DNA of 64,000 bases from positions 46,787 through 110,786 of the IMG/VR virus record IMGVR_UViG_3300047284_000228. One strand, 5' to 3'. Position numbers and translations under genes: made by a program. Position 1 is the stretch's first letter, and each line of letters opens with the position of its first letter. This DNA is from a virus. Below are positions 45,101 through 52,687 of the stretch, piece after piece. The notes under the pieces were generated by a model. It saw only the letters and a program-made list of their open reading frames with translations. It ran no database searches and was not told the DNA's origin.

Positions 45101-48100
45101 AGTTTGCATTTTATAACTTTAAATCTGTATTAAACAGCGATACTGCGAAAATCAATATTGAATTTAATCTGGCGAAGACCAATATAAATCCTGTACACAA
45201 AGAATATCAGCTATTAACAGAAGGAGTAGCAGACTCATTACCTGCAGATAGTTTAGAAAGGAAATGGCTAGACAGTCTTGTTGGCTTTGATGACGCAGGA
45301 AATACTGTACCCGATTTTAATCTATCAGAAAATCAAAGATACGGTTTAAGTTTTAGACCTAGACAAACTATGTTTGTTAACAGAGCTAAAGCCCTAAGAA
45401 TCGCCATCGATAACATTAATTCTGTTTTAGAAACCAGACCTTTTACTGATTTGATTAATTTTGTTAATCTTAACAGTACTGATCCGTTACCCAGTGAAGA
45501 ATTAAATGAATACGATATAGCCGTTGATGAATATATTGATTTAGAACAGGTCGGAACGGCTAAGATTAAGTCAGCAGAATTTAGAGCTAATATAATCAAC
45601 GGCCGGATCGATACGATTGATATTGTTGATCCGGGTTTCGGATATAGAACAGTTCCTTTCATAGAAATCGAAGGAACCGGAACCGGAGCCAAAGCCGCTG
45701 TTACTTTAGATAGTCAGGGTCGAGTAGTTTCATGCACGGTATTGATCAAAGGTAAAAAATATACCTCTGCAATAGTTAAAATCAGACCTTTTACTGTCCT
45801 GGTAAGAAATGATTCAACCGATAAAAACTTCTGGAGCTTGTACGGTTGGGACCAGTTGAGAAAAATATTCTATAGAAGAAAGTCTCAAGGTTTTAACACT
45901 AGTTTATATTGGGAATATATAGATTGGTGGACAGAAAACTTTGATGAAAAATCAAAGATATTCAAAGAAATTAATTATTTCTATGAAGAACCATCTGTGA
46001 ATATTCTAACAGGATCTTTACTAAGAGTAAAGGAATACGGTTCTGGTGGCTGGGCAGTATTACAGAAAACTGAAAAAGGTCAAGGATCGATTTTAGAAAA
46101 TTATAATTTAGTAGGTAGACAGAACGGTACAATTCGAATTAAAGAAACTCTGTATGATGCGGTCACAGCCTCTTTAGGCTACGACAATATAGGCCCTTAT
46201 GATTCTGTGTTATATGATCTTCAGCCAATCAAAGAGTTGAGATCAATTCTTAAAGCAGTTAAAGAGGATATTTTCGTTGACGATCTCAGCGTTGAGTGGA
46301 ATAAATTATTTTTCAGTTCTGTGAAATATTCCTATGCCGAACAGCAATATATTGATTGGGCTTTCAAGACCAGTTTCTTAAATGCGATTCATAATGTAGG
46401 AGATCTAGATCAACGTCCAAATTATAAAAACGACAATCTTGATCAGTTTAGAAGTTATATAGAAGAAGTTAAACCTTATAGAACTACTGTAAGAGAATAT
46501 ACATCTAGATACACAGAAAAAAATAACTACGGATCGGCTCTAACAGACTTTGATCTTCCGGCTGCATGGTCAGTTCGTGACGGAAAAATACTACCAGTAT
46601 CATCGTCTTATAATAGGTTTGACGAATATCCCTGGAAGTCATGGTTAGAGAATAACGGATTTTCTATAATTGAAATCGCAGTATCGAAACCGGGTTCGGG
46701 ATATAAAACACCTCCTAAAGTATTGATCGAAGGCAATGGAACGGGTGCTTCGGCTACTGCTTTTATTTCTAGCGGAAAAGTATCTGGCATACGAGTAGAT
46801 AATCCCGGAATTGGTTATACAAAAACTCCTACCATCTTGCTGGTAGGCGGTAATGGAACCAGTCAGGATGTCGCTAAAGCTTCTGCAATTCTAGGCAACA
46901 CCAAGATAAGGAGTTTTGATCTAGGAATCAAATTTGATAGAATAGCTAAACAAGGTTTGTATAATACGTTTACTACTTCGCAGACATTCACCGCTACTGG
47001 ATATAGTGCAGTGTTTAATCTAAATTATGCTCCTAGTATAGATAAAACTAAGATTTCTATAATTAAGAACAATCAATTAGTCTTGCCAAATGAGTATGAA
47101 ATAAATCTTTACAAGACAGATGAAGGTGGTTTTACTCTGTTAAAAGGCAAGATAAGGTTCTTTATCGCACCAGCAGCAGGCGATGTAATTGTTGTTGACT
47201 ACGAAAAGAATGACGAAATATTAGACAGCATCAACAGAATAGAAAAATACTATTCACCTACTGCTGGAATGATAGGTAAAGAAATCAATCAGTTAATGAC
47301 AGGAATTGACTACGGCGGAGTACAGATTCAAGGTACAACTTTTGACGTAACCGGCGGCTGGGATGCTCTTCCATGGTTTACTGATAACTGGGATAGTGTT
47401 GAAAGTAATTCTGATTTTTACTATGTAGCAGATGGCAGTACTACTTTCGTTGTCTTACCATATGTGCCTGAAAACAATCAACCTATTTCTATATACTTAA
47501 AACGAGTATATGAAAATAGACCAACTAGGATAGACGATCCTTATTTCTTGGAATATGATGGGTCTACGCCTCAGCCAAACGGTAGAGTAACCGTGCCCGA
47601 TACTGCATTGATACCTACATTCATTGGAGACGGATCTACAAATATTGTAGAAATACATGATTACATTAGTACTTCTCCGGGCGATACACTGATATTTAGA
47701 AAATTGGAAAGTGACGGATCAGTTACAATTACCGATGTTAATTTGTTAGATACTAGGATCAGTGGAGGATCGTTATCTGCGATCGGCGGAGCATACGTGA
47801 CTGCGGCAGGCCTAACTCCAGAAGAAATTGTCATAGATGGAGATAAGTTTGTAACACCAGAAAACACACCTGCACCAGAAGAAAATCTTCCCGGGCAGGT
47901 CTTAGATAGCCTAAGTTTCAAAGTCTTTACCATCACCAGTCCCGGTGCATCTGCGCTTCAAAACAAAGTGCTTATAGGTGACGGACAAACATTAGTCTAT
48001 GATATAGGTTTGACTATTTTTGAAGCATCGTCTGTCATGGTCTATGTTGATAAAATCAAACAAGAATATGTTGGAGATAGTTCAGTAAGTTACTCGATAA

Positions 48101-49917
48101 ACTTTATCAACAACACCATTGAATTTAATAATGCTCCGCCTGCGGGATCTATCATTGAAATTATTTCCATAGGAATCGGCGGTATTCAATTATTAGATTA
48201 TCAGGAATTTGTTGCCGACGGGACAACTAATTTATTTTTAACCAAAGCCTTGTATGAGCAGACATTTTCTATTTTAGTCACAGTAGACGGTCAAGCAGTG
48301 GATGTTGGATTTGCAAACAGCAGCGATTTTATCGAAGCAAGAGACAAAACCTTGGTACAATTTGGAACAGCGCCTGGATTTAGAAAGGTAATAAAGATCA
48401 TCTGCTTTGGTGCATCTGCAGAAACAGATTCTACCTATACTCCGTTTACTAGAGTTAATAGGCAAGCTATCTCTTATGACGGAAGTACTAGGTCATACGA
48501 ACTAGATACGTTTGTGATTTTATCTCAAGCATCTGCTGTTTCTAATATTCTTGTTGAAGTAAACGGAAGAATATTAAACGGAGTCGACAATACATATGTG
48601 GTCTACGATGGCACTAATAATAATATAGAAGTTGGTGTAGACCCAGACGAAGCTATTGGTACTATCGTTTCTGGATCTATCAAGGTTTATATTAATAACG
48701 TACTACAACGATTTGTTATTGATTATACCTACAACGGTAATCAAAATTTAATCAACGTACCGTCTACACGTCTACAAATAGGAGATGTGATCACGGTAAT
48801 TACAGACACTAGGGCAGAATATTTTATCGACAATAATAATATAGTTTTTAGTCCTTCTTTAGCGTTGACTCAGACAGATGAAATCCTAGTGACCTGGTTC
48901 AGCGAATATGCGACTATGAATCTTGTATCTGACGAATATACTGGAGGACAGATAAATTATAAATTAGCTAGACGTCCAGTAGATGTAAATTATCTTTGGG
49001 TTTATAAAAATGGATATCGTCTTACCAAAGACCGAGACTACTATCTCGATCCTGTAAGATCAGTTGTTTATTTTAACGATGTCACTATTAACGCCGATCA
49101 AATAAAAATTGTTCAATTTGGAAACATCGTCTATGAATTGCCTAGGGCATTTGAAATCTATAAGGATATGTTTAACAACTATCATTATAAGAGATATTCC
49201 AAATCAAATAATATCCTATTAGCTAAAGATCTAAGTTACTTTGATACCTCAATGGAACTAACAGACACCACCGGATTATCTATTCCTGATCAACTGAGAA
49301 ACATACCGGGCGTGATCATTATTAACAATGAGAGAATAGAGTATTTTAATATTCAAGGTAATATCATCAGTCAACTACGCAGAGGCTGCCTAGGAACAGC
49401 GATTAAAGAATCGCATGCTGCCGGAAGTTATGTGATCAATGTCGGGGCTGACGACACATTGCCATATTTAGAATCTCAAGAAAAAACAGATCTTGTCAGC
49501 GATGGTAGCAGTTTAATCATAGGACCATTGGATTTTACTCCTAGAAATTCCAACAGATCATCTTGGACACGTATTTCTATTCCCGACAACTATTATCCTT
49601 GCGATGAAATCGAAGTGTTCGTTGGCGGTCGTAGATTGAGAAAAGATTCAGTTAGTTTATATGATCAGACATTAGGAGCTACCAGTCCTACTGCAGATTT
49701 CGTCGAAGAAGCTGAGTTTTCAGTAGATGGGATCACACCGTATGTGAGATTGACAGAAAAAGTTGCTGCAGGAACTAGAATTTCTATTATTCGAAAAGTA
49801 GGAAGAGTTTGGTACGAACGAGGACAAGTAACCGCAAGCAAGGGCGTAAGTTTGTTATCTAACGACACCCCTATAGCTAAATTCATAGCAGCCAAGTCCA
49901 CAGAATTACCAGAATAA
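36160..49917 (+). CDS. Giant baseplate protein (gp7-position), 4585 residues
   Basis: The opening SGLPIRRTVELLPSIFQTES, LDPLVQPGTLQKTVGYIG and WTPPIDWDKFVNYREYYWVP matches the large wedge protein that follows gp6 in marine T4-like phages. T4 gp7 has 1032 residues. Inside I see six carbohydrate-module-like repeats (near residues 226, 1473, 1730, 2218, 2373, 2488), six FG-GAP-like blades (about 2170-2740) and two long Gly-rich 'GxGY-x-PP-x-V-x-I-x-GNGTGA' units (near 3150 and 3510). A series of beta-sandwich 'VYVNG-x-Q ... PPAG-x-I' units fills the last 1000 residues. It is probably wedge plus peripheral adhesin. The T4 gp7 link rests on order and the amino end. Confidence 0.85.
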   Translation: MAQEFFPESGLPIRRTVELLPSIFQTESNSKFLSAVLDPLVQPGTLQKTVGYIGRRYGKTYVPTDIYLDTDNTLRSRYQLEPGVTVKENNRVTSFYDYLDFKNQIKFFGNLEEYDAIVTSQDHYTWTPPIDWDKFVNYREYYWVPAGPPPVTIAGQAQRIVSTYRVALGTGSVFIFTPDGMSNNPTITLYRGQTYKFQVSVPGHGFTIKTNVDIGRLTFDPNRNYTPGELVVFDEKLWKAKTNISSTDGSTIDENSQDWEYVEDVGIASQFDYNTGVTNNGAERGTVTFEVPMNAPDVLFYQSTTDINRVGRFIIADVDTNTKIDVEKEILGKVTYTSSNDVTLTNGMIIYFSGKVSPEKYSNLDDKWLVEGVGKKITLTKFTDLIVSASLSGNNIDEILFDNGGFDTQPFDDATAYPAKKDYLTINRSSVDSNPWSRYNRWFHRSVLDYSHTFNGSSFEATEDSRAKRPIVEFKANLQLFNHGALAKQTVDYIDDFTSDVFSTVEGSSGYLVDGEALFEGARVLVTADTDSLANNQIYVVHFITHNGSKQINLKKAADGDSIINECVLIRRGVKNSGLMYHYNGTTWIKSQEKTSSNQEPLFDLFDDNGVSFSDIDTYPVSTFAGTRILGYQQGSGVVDTELGFSLSYLNIENVGDIKFSYDLDYQDFNYKVLDTRYTKKYKTGFYKFNPDNQYGNGWILLDNEYSQPIIDTTVVDEITDTIVSTAVDWSNVQESQIRKIVFYKNGIRSRVSWQRQDNRFIFEEKFQVNDTVTIKIFADLDPATGYYELPLGLEKNPLNDEIESFTLGQASDHVLTGLDLTDNFEGLFPGKNNLRDLDDFQNRCNRFLKHSNVSPLSVLSLCDKEVNIIKSIQYAKKAYTDFKNTFIDLAYNLYSDQEPRDFVDQILEEISKSQNSSRPFSESDMVGSGAFTSIDYTVEDTGIKTFALSSKFDLDTLSSRAVYVYRNGVQLLHGTQYEFNSTFGFINLTIELAEGDEIQIREYVSSYSNYIPPTPTKLGLYKKYTPMKYLDDTFISPREVIQGHDGSLTASYGDFRDDLLLELEYRIYNNIKQKYDENIFDNDLVLGGYYGNSLYDKPSVDSIVSLEFLKWIADTNIDYINNLYFDSEESFTYTYSNMTDPTGTKNLPGYWRGVYKWFYDTDRPHLCPWEMLGFSEKPTWWESEYGPAPYTKNNLILWEDLRDGIIRHGNRAGTYKRYQRPSLIGHIPVDGDGNLVSPLNSGLATNFTLFNNQGSFDLGSVAPVEAAWRSSSEWPFAYIIALCLLKPFEYITDNYNKSEIGLNVLGQTINKNTGTFSTISDIIFENSSTKIVSGLVNYVADYLKSKTTPIDVLKDKITHIDVNLSTRLSGFVDQSQQKYLLDSKNPNSSTSNIFIPQENYDIIFNVSSPIFSLVYSGVILEKTTQGWRLQGYDNKNPFFYYYEALTSQSDPIISVGGVSESFLNWSEEKFYGNGVVVKYNNNYYRSLSSHTSTTVFDKTLWKQLPDLPLKNAVQAFRRNKFNRLSLRKMPYGRIMSRIQEVVDFLLGYQEYLISIGFVFDGYDAATQSTADWFTSVKEFMFWTKHNWSNGSLLTLSPSAAKITAEVSIGVADNFLDSFYDYQILREDGTPLQPNFINVARDHKQLVLSTVDTNAGIYFMRANFVLKEHVTVFDDRTVFNDVIYDKPTGYRQMRIKSRGFRTVDWDGDYTSPGFIFDNVKIETWRPFTDYRLGDIVAYKSYYWVSKQNQLGSENIDETKWSKLDSVPTKGLVSNFDYRISQFGDYYEVEADGVGSSQRDLARHAIGYQSREYLQALAEDEVSQFRIYQGFIREKGTANSIVKVFDKLSRSKDDSIVLNEEWAFKIGEFGGTDQTKEVEFLITKDSLVINPQPVLVVSSKSNVIVDQNLRIDPSMFTIRSKTFTTDINPVEFYKGTSRSAGYVHKSDVDYVAANRDGILDIDISQVNDGAHIWITFDRYTWTVLRYNEELSLRIVAVEKVDSDVRVTTNRSHNLSVNDIVGITKVLNLTGFYKIKSLTANTFTVTPTSTDNPEIEDSTHAVIGLLTEAKFDNYSNLDPQLLAMLQNGARLWINDNGSEQWEVIEKTKQYKSYELEDYGITAPLNLGSTVLYVEQRKHVITSIPTSNFVMVYSDRSGINGSLLLNQIIPPADGFDTAVNDVFGQVLAVSPDGLWLAVGTPMASAVPSKFRGELTSSSYLAGDVVLHRGKLWEAVNNIDSGDGSTINFTTEDWQPATLVEASAVGLGTGYVNQGMVSLYKFQNGQWENQINIVSPRPRTYELFGSDIKIAVSGSRYTMAVSAKGSLCDTQIGPSTGKGRVYLYEFDGVEWKHYENSNYLGIYGPYDPIVSPYTEYPAGSIVWSEGSLWQAIADNIYDGSSITLNSTDWIRLDQIATDNSLPTNVSLDDDGSTLALGLLNESQLAELVKDGDQFGHSLAMSRDGSILVVGIPNGDAQYFANYKGIWSPYQQYVSGDVVRYQDSYHILLDDNSLDGSSNTSLNERPDEGEPWSNVGDSSVTSTGKIFIYQKNSLGVYDLIQTIAASNLNDINDSTVADAEISSGDQFGYAVDIDASGTTIVVSSPLADIIKQNQGAVYVFKKTGAAEVQFRLSQKLQSFESYTNEYFGSSVSISAATERVVVGAKNSGYDLITTFDSGSTTFDSRRTSYSTRLGYPGQVYVFERKDQGYLLAEKLEADFVSFESFGHAVDCTSSVVVVGSPTYKVEDIEVGMIRLFKKDPSVNSLKIIRQQTAQVDLDAIKNIEIYDDKKNVKLADLDIVDHFKLKTLSLADQDIRYKTVYDPAIYMVGDDTVTIDESQAWFEDQVGEVWWDLDSVKFLNYEQDDLSYRVGNWNAQVEGSRVDVYEWVETPLLPSEWSILADTVEGLAEGISGQPKNADDTVYNVKILTNPSTGNPTNTLYYYWVKNKTTLPTNADRRMSVASISSYISNPIGTGIPFVAILDTDKFAFYNFKSVLNSDTAKINIEFNLAKTNINPVHKEYQLLTEGVADSLPADSLERKWLDSLVGFDDAGNTVPDFNLSENQRYGLSFRPRQTMFVNRAKALRIAIDNINSVLETRPFTDLINFVNLNSTDPLPSEELNEYDIAVDEYIDLEQVGTAKIKSAEFRANIINGRIDTIDIVDPGFGYRTVPFIEIEGTGTGAKAAVTLDSQGRVVSCTVLIKGKKYTSAIVKIRPFTVLVRNDSTDKNFWSLYGWDQLRKIFYRRKSQGFNTSLYWEYIDWWTENFDEKSKIFKEINYFYEEPSVNILTGSLLRVKEYGSGGWAVLQKTEKGQGSILENYNLVGRQNGTIRIKETLYDAVTASLGYDNIGPYDSVLYDLQPIKELRSILKAVKEDIFVDDLSVEWNKLFFSSVKYSYAEQQYIDWAFKTSFLNAIHNVGDLDQRPNYKNDNLDQFRSYIEEVKPYRTTVREYTSRYTEKNNYGSALTDFDLPAAWSVRDGKILPVSSSYNRFDEYPWKSWLENNGFSIIEIAVSKPGSGYKTPPKVLIEGNGTGASATAFISSGKVSGIRVDNPGIGYTKTPTILLVGGNGTSQDVAKASAILGNTKIRSFDLGIKFDRIAKQGLYNTFTTSQTFTATGYSAVFNLNYAPSIDKTKISIIKNNQLVLPNEYEINLYKTDEGGFTLLKGKIRFFIAPAAGDVIVVDYEKNDEILDSINRIEKYYSPTAGMIGKEINQLMTGIDYGGVQIQGTTFDVTGGWDALPWFTDNWDSVESNSDFYYVADGSTTFVVLPYVPENNQPISIYLKRVYENRPTRIDDPYFLEYDGSTPQPNGRVTVPDTALIPTFIGDGSTNIVEIHDYISTSPGDTLIFRKLESDGSVTITDVNLLDTRISGGSLSAIGGAYVTAAGLTPEEIVIDGDKFVTPENTPAPEENLPGQVLDSLSFKVFTITSPGASALQNKVLIGDGQTLVYDIGLTIFEASSVMVYVDKIKQEYVGDSSVSYSINFINNTIEFNNAPPAGSIIEIISIGIGGIQLLDYQEFVADGTTNLFLTKALYEQTFSILVTVDGQAVDVGFANSSDFIEARDKTLVQFGTAPGFRKVIKIICFGASAETDSTYTPFTRVNRQAISYDGSTRSYELDTFVILSQASAVSNILVEVNGRILNGVDNTYVVYDGTNNNIEVGVDPDEAIGTIVSGSIKVYINNVLQRFVIDYTYNGNQNLINVPSTRLQIGDVITVITDTRAEYFIDNNNIVFSPSLALTQTDEILVTWFSEYATMNLVSDEYTGGQINYKLARRPVDVNYLWVYKNGYRLTKDRDYYLDPVRSVVYFNDVTINADQIKIVQFGNIVYELPRAFEIYKDMFNNYHYKRYSKSNNILLAKDLSYFDTSMELTDTTGLSIPDQLRNIPGVIIINNERIEYFNIQGNIISQLRRGCLGTAIKESHAAGSYVINVGADDTLPYLESQEKTDLVSDGSSLIIGPLDFTPRNSNRSSWTRISIPDNYYPCDEIEVFVGGRRLRKDSVSLYDQTLGATSPTADFVEEAEFSVDGITPYVRLTEKVAAGTRISIIRKVGRVWYERGQVTASKGVSLLSNDTPIAKFIAAKSTELPE

Positions 49918-49920
49918 ATA
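49913..49920 (+). promoter_or_regulatory. Putative late promoter (AATAAATA) overlapping the giant gene stop
   Basis: The plus strand reads AATAAATA across the TAA stop of the giant gene, only seven bases before ATG 49928. Transcripts from it would favour the second in-frame ATG at 49949 as the real start of the next gene. Confidence 0.45.
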
Positions 49921-49927
49921 TACTATT

Positions 49928-50599
49928 ATGACAAAGCCAGAGACAAATATGCCCAAAATTAAAGAATCGGAACAAGCGAAAAGCACCGAAAAACGCCCTA
50001 ACGAAGTCGGAGGATTCCACTTTGAAGGGCATATTAAGATTTTCGATCCAAACACCAAAGAAGTTTTTATAGATAAACGTAATGCTATCCATTACGAAAA
50101 TATGAGTATAGCTATGGTAAACGCCTTATCTAATCAAGGACAGGGTACTATCTACGAAATGGTGTTTGGCAATGGCGGAACTACAGTAGATCCGACCGGG
50201 TTGATCACATATCTAACTCCTAACACCGTAGGAATCAACACAAGTTTATATAATCAAACTTATAATAAAATCGTTGATCAAAATGCAGACGAAAACATAG
50301 ACCCTGTTAGAAACAAAATGGAAATCCGACATATCAGCGGAGCGACCTATAGTGATATATTAATTTCTTGTATTTTAGACTACGGTGAGCCCGACGGTCA
50401 AGAAGCATTTGATAATAGTCAAACAATGAACGGAGATTTTGTTTTTGATGAACTAGGATTAAAATCTTTTAATCCTAACGGCGACGGAAAACTGCTGACA
50501 CATGTCATCTTTCATCCTGTACAGAAATCTTTAAATCGTTTAATACAAATAGATTATACGATTAGAATTCAAAGTTTAACAAGTTTTGCTGAGGTATAA
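49928..50599 (+). CDS. Virion structural protein, unknown
   Basis: This protein is 223 residues from ATG 49928, or 216 from ATG 49949 (MPKIKESEQAKSTEKR). Neither has a clear ribosome site; the promoter position favours the second. After a charged start come GGFHFEGHIKIFDPNTKEVFID, AIHYENMSIAMVNALSNQGQG and YEMVFGNGG, then a beta-rich carboxy part ending LIQIDYTIRIQSLTSF. The gene lies between the baseplate giant and the first fibre paralogue, so a baseplate-fibre connector is possible. I recall similar proteins in marine T4-like phages but know no function. Confidence 0.75.
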   Translation: MTKPETNMPKIKESEQAKSTEKRPNEVGGFHFEGHIKIFDPNTKEVFIDKRNAIHYENMSIAMVNALSNQGQGTIYEMVFGNGGTTVDPTGLITYLTPNTVGINTSLYNQTYNKIVDQNADENIDPVRNKMEIRHISGATYSDILISCILDYGEPDGQEAFDNSQTMNGDFVFDELGLKSFNPNGDGKLLTHVIFHPVQKSLNRLIQIDYTIRIQSLTSFAEV

Positions 50600-50601
50600 A
50601 G

Positions 50602-52677
50602 ATGCCATATATTGTAAACTTTACAGATAAAGATAATAAGTTACCGATTACGGTATATGATAACACCTCTAGTACGGATACTAGTCTTACATTTCCGGGA
50701 AGAAACGTAACAGGATACGGCCAGACTATCGCCGAAAACTTTTTAGCTGTACTAGAAAATTTCGCTAAAAGCACTCCGCCAGTAAATCCGGTTGAGGGAC
50801 AGTTGTGGTACGATTCTTCAGAAGCAGTCTCCTCGCTACAGGTGTTTGATGGCACCACTTGGAAAGCAGCATCTCAGATACAAAAAAGTGTTGTAGAACC
50901 TGCAGTGGCATCTTCCAAGGTCGGAGAATTATGGGTTGACACTACTAATCAACAGTTATATGTGTTCTCCGGAACACGATGGATTCTAGTAGGACCTAAT
51001 TTTTCCACAGGGTTAAGAAGTGGTCCTTTGGTCGAACAAATCATAGATTCTGATAATATCGCTCGAGTTGTTTTAACCTTTTACATAGAAGATATTCCAG
51101 TTATTATATTCAGTAAGGATAGTTTTACTCCTAAGGTTTCAGTAAACGGTTTCATTACTATTCGTTCTGGTATGAACTTAACCAGTAATGAAATTGGTAC
51201 AGGCGGTCTCGATACTAAAATCTGGGGAACTAATACATCTGCTGAGTCATTAACAATCAATAATGTAGAAATAGCAGCCAGTAAATTTTTACGTTCGGAT
51301 GTGGTAAACACAACCGAATTCGGTATTAACGTTAGAAATAACCAAGGTATCACTTTGGGAGTTAATGGAACTTTTAGTATTTCTAACAGTGACATAGCAG
51401 GAAAGATTTATAATTCTAGTCCCGGTTCTAGCATCGATCTTCAAATTAATAGAGATGGAATTCCAAATACCATTCTAAGAGTTTTAGAAAACACAGTTGG
51501 TATCAACGTACAGGCACCAACAGAAGCTTTAGATGTTGATGGTAATATTAAGTCTAACGGCGCTATTATTTTAACAGATACAACTGCAAGCACGAATTTT
51601 GAAAACGGAACGTTTATAACTGCTGGTGGAGCTGCTATTGCTAAAAATTTACTAGTCGGTGATGGAATCAAGGTTACCGGAGTATCCGAATTTAACAATG
51701 TTCAACCAGAATTTACTGACACACATGATTTAGGTTCAGATTTGAAAAGGTGGAAAACTGTACGTGCTAAAACTGTAATAGCTGAAACTCTTGAGGGGGT
51801 TTTATCTGGAAACATTACAGGAAACTCGGCAACATCTACTAACCTTAAATTTGTTACCACATTCAAAATGGAGGGTGACGTTACCTCTCCTAGCTTTACC
51901 TTTGATGGACAAGTAGGCGGATTAACAAAAACTTTTAATACTACGCTAACCTCTGCGCTGATTAGTTCTAAAAACGAACCTCTGCCAAATCTATCAAAAA
52001 AGAACGACTATGTGTTAGTCTACAGATCATCAGAGGGACTATTAAAACAAACTAGAAATACGTTTGTAGGAGACCTTGCAGTTCCTATTGGAGGAATATT
52101 ACCTTATGCGGGCACAGAAGCCCCCTATGGTTATCTACTCTGCGATGGTAGTGAAATTGAAAAATCGAAATTTCCAGATTTGTTTGACGTTCTAGGAACG
52201 AGATATAATACTGTATCTTTAAATGGTGTAGGAACATTTAGGTTACCTGATCTTAGAGGTAGATTTCCTCTGGGCAAGGATAACATGGATAATAACAATA
52301 CTGTTCCTAACTCATTGGGTAGCTATATTGATGCAGGCGGCGGAAACATAGACAGAGTCGCGGGTACAGCACCGGACAATCTAGGAGACAGTGGAGGACA
52401 AAGTTCGAACATCTTAACAACCAGCAACTTGCCAGAACACGAGCATAATATGAAAGGATCCACAGGACAACAATATTATGCAACACGAGTAGATAGTTCT
52501 ATTCCTAGTGATACTGGATCTTTGTCTGAAAGAGGTCCAACAACGGTTGGACAGAGTCAATATATACCTTCATCGGGGGGAGTAAAGACTTCTGCGGCGC
52601 TGGGACAAGCATTTTCGGTTATGAATCCGTTCTTAACATTGAACTACATTATTCGTTCAGGCCCACCGGCATTCTAA
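50602..52677 (+). CDS. Tail fibre with collar domain (gp12-like), tandem paralogue 1
   Basis: This 691-residue protein shares its amino module with the next three genes: NVTGYGQTIAENFLAVLENF, GQLWYDSSEAVSSLQVFDGTTWK, GELWVDTTNQQLYVFSGTRW. A beta shaft follows. The carboxy part is a phage tail collar domain: PIGGILPYAGTEAPYGYLLCDGSEI, then TFRLPDLRGRFPLGKDN and LPEHEHNMKG, with the His pair typical of metal-binding fibre heads. T4 gp12, the short tail fibre, has the same collar family. It probably binds host receptors. It lies two bases after the upstream gene. Confidence 0.9.
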   Translation: MPYIVNFTDKDNKLPITVYDNTSSTDTSLTFPGRNVTGYGQTIAENFLAVLENFAKSTPPVNPVEGQLWYDSSEAVSSLQVFDGTTWKAASQIQKSVVEPAVASSKVGELWVDTTNQQLYVFSGTRWILVGPNFSTGLRSGPLVEQIIDSDNIARVVLTFYIEDIPVIIFSKDSFTPKVSVNGFITIRSGMNLTSNEIGTGGLDTKIWGTNTSAESLTINNVEIAASKFLRSDVVNTTEFGINVRNNQGITLGVNGTFSISNSDIAGKIYNSSPGSSIDLQINRDGIPNTILRVLENTVGINVQAPTEALDVDGNIKSNGAIILTDTTASTNFENGTFITAGGAAIAKNLLVGDGIKVTGVSEFNNVQPEFTDTHDLGSDLKRWKTVRAKTVIAETLEGVLSGNITGNSATSTNLKFVTTFKMEGDVTSPSFTFDGQVGGLTKTFNTTLTSALISSKNEPLPNLSKKNDYVLVYRSSEGLLKQTRNTFVGDLAVPIGGILPYAGTEAPYGYLLCDGSEIEKSKFPDLFDVLGTRYNTVSLNGVGTFRLPDLRGRFPLGKDNMDNNNTVPNSLGSYIDAGGGNIDRVAGTAPDNLGDSGGQSSNILTTSNLPEHEHNMKGSTGQQYYATRVDSSIPSDTGSLSERGPTTVGQSQYIPSSGGVKTSAALGQAFSVMNPFLTLNYIIRSGPPAF

Positions 52678-52687
52678 GGTACTTAAT

